From Amblyomma americanum (taxonomy: Eukaryota > Arthropoda > Arachnida > Ixodida > Ixodidae), in contig NC_135498.1 in NCBI RefSeq assembly GCF_052857255.1, positions 163,490,124 to 163,554,123 of the forward strand: 64,000 nucleotides of DNA, read 5' to 3'. Position 1 is the first letter of the stretch, and the number at the start of each line of letters is the position of its first letter. This document shows, one piece after another, positions 59,969 to 64,000 of this stretch. The notes beneath the pieces are model-generated. The model was not told where the DNA came from and did no database searches. It was given only the letters and a program-made list of their open reading frames with translations. A program made the translations under genes and the position numbers.

Positions 59969-62085
59969 GTAGCAGTATGAACCAACTAGCCCACACCAAG
60001 GTCCTCTAAGAGAGACAAGTAAGGCTCTAGTTGCTGGATGCAACGGACGCTGGACAGATCCAGGCCGCGAGTATAGGCCATTAAAGGCTTTCGCCTTAAA
60101 ACAACCGCGGCGCGCCACGGAGAGGCACGGACCCACGCGATCGCCGCCTTGGCGGTGGAGCTGCGGTTGCTTTAGAATAGGCGCGTTGTCTGCTACTCTG
60201 AGGAGAGCAGCGAACGGTGGGTTGCCTGCATACAAAAACGTATTTAAGGAATACGAACGTATTTTTCGCCTTCATCTCTTTTGTAACAATGAAACAAGAC
60301 GGTTTAGTAGCATTTCTAACCATAACTTTATCCGGTCACGTTAAACACGCGTTTGAAAACAGTTGCTAGTCTCGTTGTGACTTCCTGGCTGTGCAAACTT
60401 TCGGGGAGAGAAGGAATTGTGTGTTCCGACAAGGGAGCTTAAAAGCTCGTTCTTCGGGCTTATTTAGCCAATCTGGATGCATGCTGGGGCAGGTTAGTGT
60501 CGTAAGCCTCCTAAAACCCAGTATTGGCGTCTTCTAAACGTCAGATTCCATATTTAACGAGGAGATTTTACGAAGTAAATGAGAAATTGCACACGGGCCG
60601 AGCGTCAGAAATTTTGCTGGTGTTTCAATTAGTTCTGAGAATTTCAATCACTCAATCTTTTATTCCTTAACACAGTTGGGACAATAAACAAAGGAAAAAT
60701 CTAATAAGGTGCTTTTCTGCTGCAGTTGATGCTGCAAGGTCAGCACAAAGGATCCCGCTCTTCGCGAAGTTTAGTGTTGTTACTGCGACTTCAGCCATGA
60801 CGAAGCGGACCTGCAAACTACACTTCGCAGCCGCACATTACCCACTGAACTATTTTATCGAGCCAAACTATAAGGGCGCAAGCGGCACGTTGTGGTTCGA
60901 TTTCACTATGTGGAACCACGGCAAGAAGGGCTTCCAGTTTTGGGCGTGGTCTCAAACCAAATGCTCATCCTCGAGCATCCTGCCCTTTCGAACGCCAGGT
61001 GTAGAGCGCACGCGAACTTATCATTACAAGGAAATTCAAGCAGTGAACACCCGTACCGGCGCGCGGCTAGGAGACACGCCCGGCGCAGACGATGCGAGCC
61101 AGCGTAGACCAGATATGCAGCAAACTGATCCCGTGGCCAGGCACAGCCAATGGGTTTGTTACAATGGACGTGGTACTGACAAAAACATGGGCACAGCCCT
61201 TAAGATGGCGCTCGCGTCTCTCTGAGATTCAAGTGCTAACAGGACTGGTTCCGCATCCCAGGAGAGAGTTTTCCAACTGTATTTATTGATAAGCGTTGGT
61301 GTTTGTGTACTGGTGCGTGCGTGAGTAATACGCTAGCAGCGCTGAAACACGTTGTCGCGGTGTCCTCGTGCCCTTCAATCCTTTTAGTTCCAACTTGCCA
61401 TCACAGTCCGGCGACGAGCATGTGTAAGAGCAATTTAATGGCAAAAGGACCTAGAGCCGCACCAGTGCTTTTGATTTTATTGTATTCTGGCAGAACGTTT
61501 TGAGATCATCGGCCAGTAGGTAAGCTGAATCAAATTGATCACGCATTTAACTTCACCATTGGAAGAAGGTGATGCACAGACCTTCTCCTGGGTGCAATGA
61601 ACAGAGCAGTGGCCGAATAACGACCAATCTGAATGCGATATTAAAGCGACAACTTTAGAGTGCAGTTTGACAGAAGAACCGCCATCGTCTCATCGGCGGC
61701 GTCAAGCAAAGAAACTCGTGTTACACATGGATCTGTGGGATGCCACTGAATAGAATCATGGCATGCAGCATGAATTCAAGGTCGTCGTATGTCCCAAAAC
61801 ATATCACTTCAAAAAGTAGAAGATGTCCCCTCAAAGAAAATTTCAGTTTTCCAGTGGCGGTGGCCACTGGAGACCCCCCCCCCCCCCCCTCGCGACCTGA
61901 TGTACACCGGTCCTCCAAGCGATAACGCACGACCAGCATTAAGTGCGCGCCGCCTTAGTTTCATATGTGAGTGCGGAGCCTGCGTCGAAAAGTACAATGT
62001 TCATGTCTGCGAACTGACATGCAAACAAGACAGTAGGGCGCTGAAGGCACCCATTAAACCTACCGCGTCATATACTTAATGCTGA
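59969..62085. other. Mostly unassigned 2.1 kb
   Basis: Contains a second AAGGCGAAAGCCTT hairpin on the minus strand (about 60083-60097) and a C homopolymer near 61866-61880. One open frame of 142 codons (60797-61225) is listed separately. Confidence 0.4.
60797..61225 (+). CDS. Unrecognised 142-codon open frame
   Basis: This frame starts with ATG in a fair context (GCCATGA) and runs 142 codons. Its N-terminal third is rich in aromatic residues (FIEPNYKG, LWFDFTMW, FQFWAW) and its C-terminal part is polar. No family was recognised and no splice partners or repeats are evident. A chance open frame or a piece of an unknown transposon are both possible. Confidence 0.15.
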   Translation: MTKRTCKLHFAAAHYPLNYFIEPNYKGASGTLWFDFTMWNHGKKGFQFWAWSQTKCSSSSILPFRTPGVERTRTYHYKEIQAVNTRTGARLGDTPGADDASQRRPDMQQTDPVARHSQWVCYNGRGTDKNMGTALKMALASL

Positions 62086-63060
62086 GCTTAGGTGTACTCC
62101 GAATTTTGCATGCAGCAATACCTTAGATGTAGGGCAGCCGCCTCGCGTGCAATAGGGCCGGGGTTGCATTGCCAATACTGGATTAAGAAAAAAACGCATG
62201 TCGACAGACTTGCACAACCATGCATGGAGTGCGGACTGATTTCGATGACAAGAACCGACAACGCAGTCCTCACCAGAAGAGGACTTCGCCACCCTGGTAT
62301 AGAACTTGGCCACAACCTCCTATATGAATAAGATCTGTTGAAACACGAAGGAGGAATTTTGCTAGAAAAACTAGCCTCCCTGTATGCGCAAGGCCTTTTC
62401 ACCTCGAGCGCACCAGAAGTGTACCACAATAACAGACCGATCAGCTTAGTGTCGGTAGCATATAAGGTTTTTAATATGAAATCGCTAATAGAATCAGGAC
62501 CACGTTGACTCCAATCAACCATATAACTAGGCATGCTTTCATAAAGGGTACACTACAATAGACCGTATTCAAACTGTCAATCAGGTGACAGAGAAATGCT
62601 CAGAGCATAAGAAACCCTACTCATATCCTATTTATCCTATTAACTGTACCTTACTCGAACACACCAAATGCGCACAAATGTGAAGGCTAACGAAAATGGT
62701 TCAGTTTAAGTTAAAGACTGCGCGGCAAGCCGAGCTGTGAGAAGAAACATTATTGGCGTAGCGTTAAGAGTCACTAAGATGACAGAGTGGGCCAATGATC
62801 AAACACAGGATAATTACATCTTAGTCGAAATTGACAGAACGAAATTGGCTCAGGCAGGGCATCTAATCCGAAAGCAAGATAACTGCTGGTCTTTAAGGGA
62901 ACGGACCGAATTCCAAGATAAGGGAATTGTCGCAGGTTGCGTCAGAAATTTAGGCTGGCGGATGAGATTAAGAAGTTTGCGGGGATAGGGTGGCCGCAGC
63001 TGGCACATGATAGGGTTAATTGGATAGATAAGGGAGAGGCCTTTGTCCTGCAGTAGGCTT
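62086..63060 (+). pseudogene. RTE-type LINE remnant with internal deletion
   Basis: The RT start is recognisable at about 62440-62590: DRPISLVSVAYKVF, then HKGYTTIDRIQTVNQVTEK in a shifted frame. The text then jumps to the C-terminal region: RNIIGVALRV..EWANDQTQ, LAQAGHLIRKQDNCW and FAGIGWPQLAHDRVNW, ending EAFVLQ (62737-63055). The central RT, with its catalytic aspartates, is missing. Confidence 0.75.
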
Positions 63061-63117
63061 TATGGCGACCGAGTGAGAAAGCTACGGCTACTACCGAAAG
63101 CAGAAGTTTCGACAGCC

Positions 63118-63190
63118 GTCGCCCTAGCTCAGTTTGTAGAGCACCAGACACAAAATTCGGAGGCCGTGTCTTCGGATTCCGTCGGTGGCA
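63118..63190 (+). ncRNA. tRNA-like sequence, copy 4
   Basis: GTCGCCC acceptor side, A box TAGCTCAGTTTG and B-box-like CTTCGGATTCC. Diverged and with a weakened T arm, so it is probably inactive. Confidence 0.5.
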
Positions 63191-63576
63191 TGTGTTGGGT
63201 TTTTCTTATCTTTTAAATAATTACCCTAGTAATCTTTCATTGATGAACAACACAAATTATTTAAAATATTCCTCAATGGCGTTTGGTTTCGGTCACTGTT
63301 GGCTTGCGTCATGTATGTCAGAACAAGCCTCTCCATCCCTTCCCGTGTCTGCTCAATATCTAATGAAGGTCTTGATTTTGTGAGTGTTCATGCCAATGGA
63401 AGCATAAAGGGGTTCTCGCACAGCTTCCCCCCTCACGATTCGATCACTTTCCTACGCGACGCTCGCGGTAGTATACGACGTACTACGTCTGCCGCTATGG
63501 ACGAGAGTGGCGGTGAAGAACACTCACAGGATTCAGTTACATTACGCGAATGCCCCGGAAAGAAGAATGGACAACC

Positions 63577-63635
63577 GTCGTTGTACCTCAGACGTGAAAT
63601 TTGGAGGCCCTCGGTTCCGATCCCACCTGCGGCTT
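63577..63635 (+). ncRNA. tRNA-like sequence, copy 5, shortened
   Basis: GTCGTTGTACCTCAG and GGTTCCGATCC are retained, but about 15 nt of the D and anticodon arms are missing, so it cannot fold as a cloverleaf. Confidence 0.45.
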
Positions 63636-63640
63636 ACGGT

Positions 63641-64000
63641 TGTCTTTTCTGCTTTCTAATGAGTTCTCTTTAAATTAATTACCCTATTTATGTCCAATTA
63701 ATGAAAACCACAAATTAATTTTAACAACTCCTCTAGGCCCGATGCTAGTCGTCAGCGTATTACAACTATGAAACAGGCACCTCGTTTGCGAGTTCATTAT
63801 GTGTAAAATTACATATGAAATTACATACTAACCTGCTTATGGCCTCAACAGTTGCTGTCTGTAATGCTGTAAGAGCGTCTATGTGTTCCTTTGCAAGGGA
63901 AACAAGAACAGTGTCGGTCAGCGCATAGCAACAATGAAACAGGCAACCTATTTGCAAGATCGGTAACAGATATATAAATAACAAAGGGCTCGATATAAAA
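63641..64000. other. Right edge, unassigned
   Basis: Two similar segments (CAGCGTATTACAACTATGAAACAGGCA at 63755 and a related one at 63919) suggest another short tandem repeat running off the edge. Confidence 0.35.

Larger units (their letters stand above)
63080..63640 (+). repeat. Second, older tRNA-like tandem array (two units, ~460-bp period)
   Basis: Same block order as the array at 13.97-20.1 kb: tRNA-like sequence, TTTGGTTTCGGTCACTGTTGG, a CTCGCAC..CCCCCTC block, GTACTACGTCTGCCGCTATGG, then the next tRNA-like sequence. It is more diverged than the first array. Confidence 0.75.

Overview
The window looks like nuclear DNA of a hard (ixodid) tick, probably a metastriate species. The evidence is the mix of repeats: a tRNA-derived SINE resembling the Ruka type of Rhipicephalus, RTE-type and CR1/L2-like LINEs, an I-superfamily LINE with a three-knuckle ORF1, Ty3/Gypsy remnants, Penelope-like fragments and long (TA)n tracts. 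Coding sequence is spliced with GT-AG introns and genes are very sparse. No prokaryotic, organellar or recent viral gene was recognised. Family names come from motif recognition, not from a database search.

One host gene is supported: a fatty-acid-amide-hydrolase-2-like amidase on the minus strand. Three coding exons (58385-58573, 44900-45113, 34292-34501) have consensus splice sites and join in compatible phases (0, then 1, with a phase-1 exit). Introns 1 and 2 are about 13.3 and 10.4 kb. The third intron must run from 34291 past the left edge, because no exon with the downstream catalytic serine region was found. Almost the whole window is therefore intron of this gene, and nearly everything else is mobile DNA.

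Layout. 1-4.6 kb: two decayed Ty3/Gypsy copies and two inverted-repeat DNA elements. 4.6-12.6 kb: two related LINEs lying tail to tail. LINE-A (plus) has a tandem 279-bp monomer 5' region and a 2A-like motif in ORF1; LINE-B (minus) has an uninterrupted endonuclease-reverse transcriptase frame. 12.5-13.6 kb: (TA)n, a Penelope-like end and a 306-bp tandem repeat. 13.7-20.1 kb: a tandem ~500-bp repeat containing tRNA-like sequences, interrupted by a 5.1-kb PIF/Harbinger transposon with convergent genes. 20.2-22.2 kb: an RTE LINE split by a TTAA-flanked MITE. 22.2-30.9 kb: a Ty3/Gypsy element split by an I-type LINE (11-bp target duplication) and by a small repeat. 31-45 kb: amidase exons 3 and 2 with SINEs, LINE fragments and one LINE copy with a twin-priming-like inversion. 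45.7-57.2 kb: a Gypsy integrase fragment, a minisatellite, a long RTE LINE, a Penelope GIY-YIG fragment and LINE-C (2A-like motif). 57-64 kb: amidase exon 1, a tRNA-like SINE, a 63-bp-arm palindrome, another RTE remnant and a second, older tRNA-like tandem repeat.

The mobile copies can be ordered by nesting (SINE in LINE, LINE in Gypsy, MITE in LINE, Harbinger in tandem repeat). Several recurrent arrangements may be functional: monomer promoters, 2A-like motifs, and (TA)n tracts between Penelope-like ends and LINE 5' junctions.
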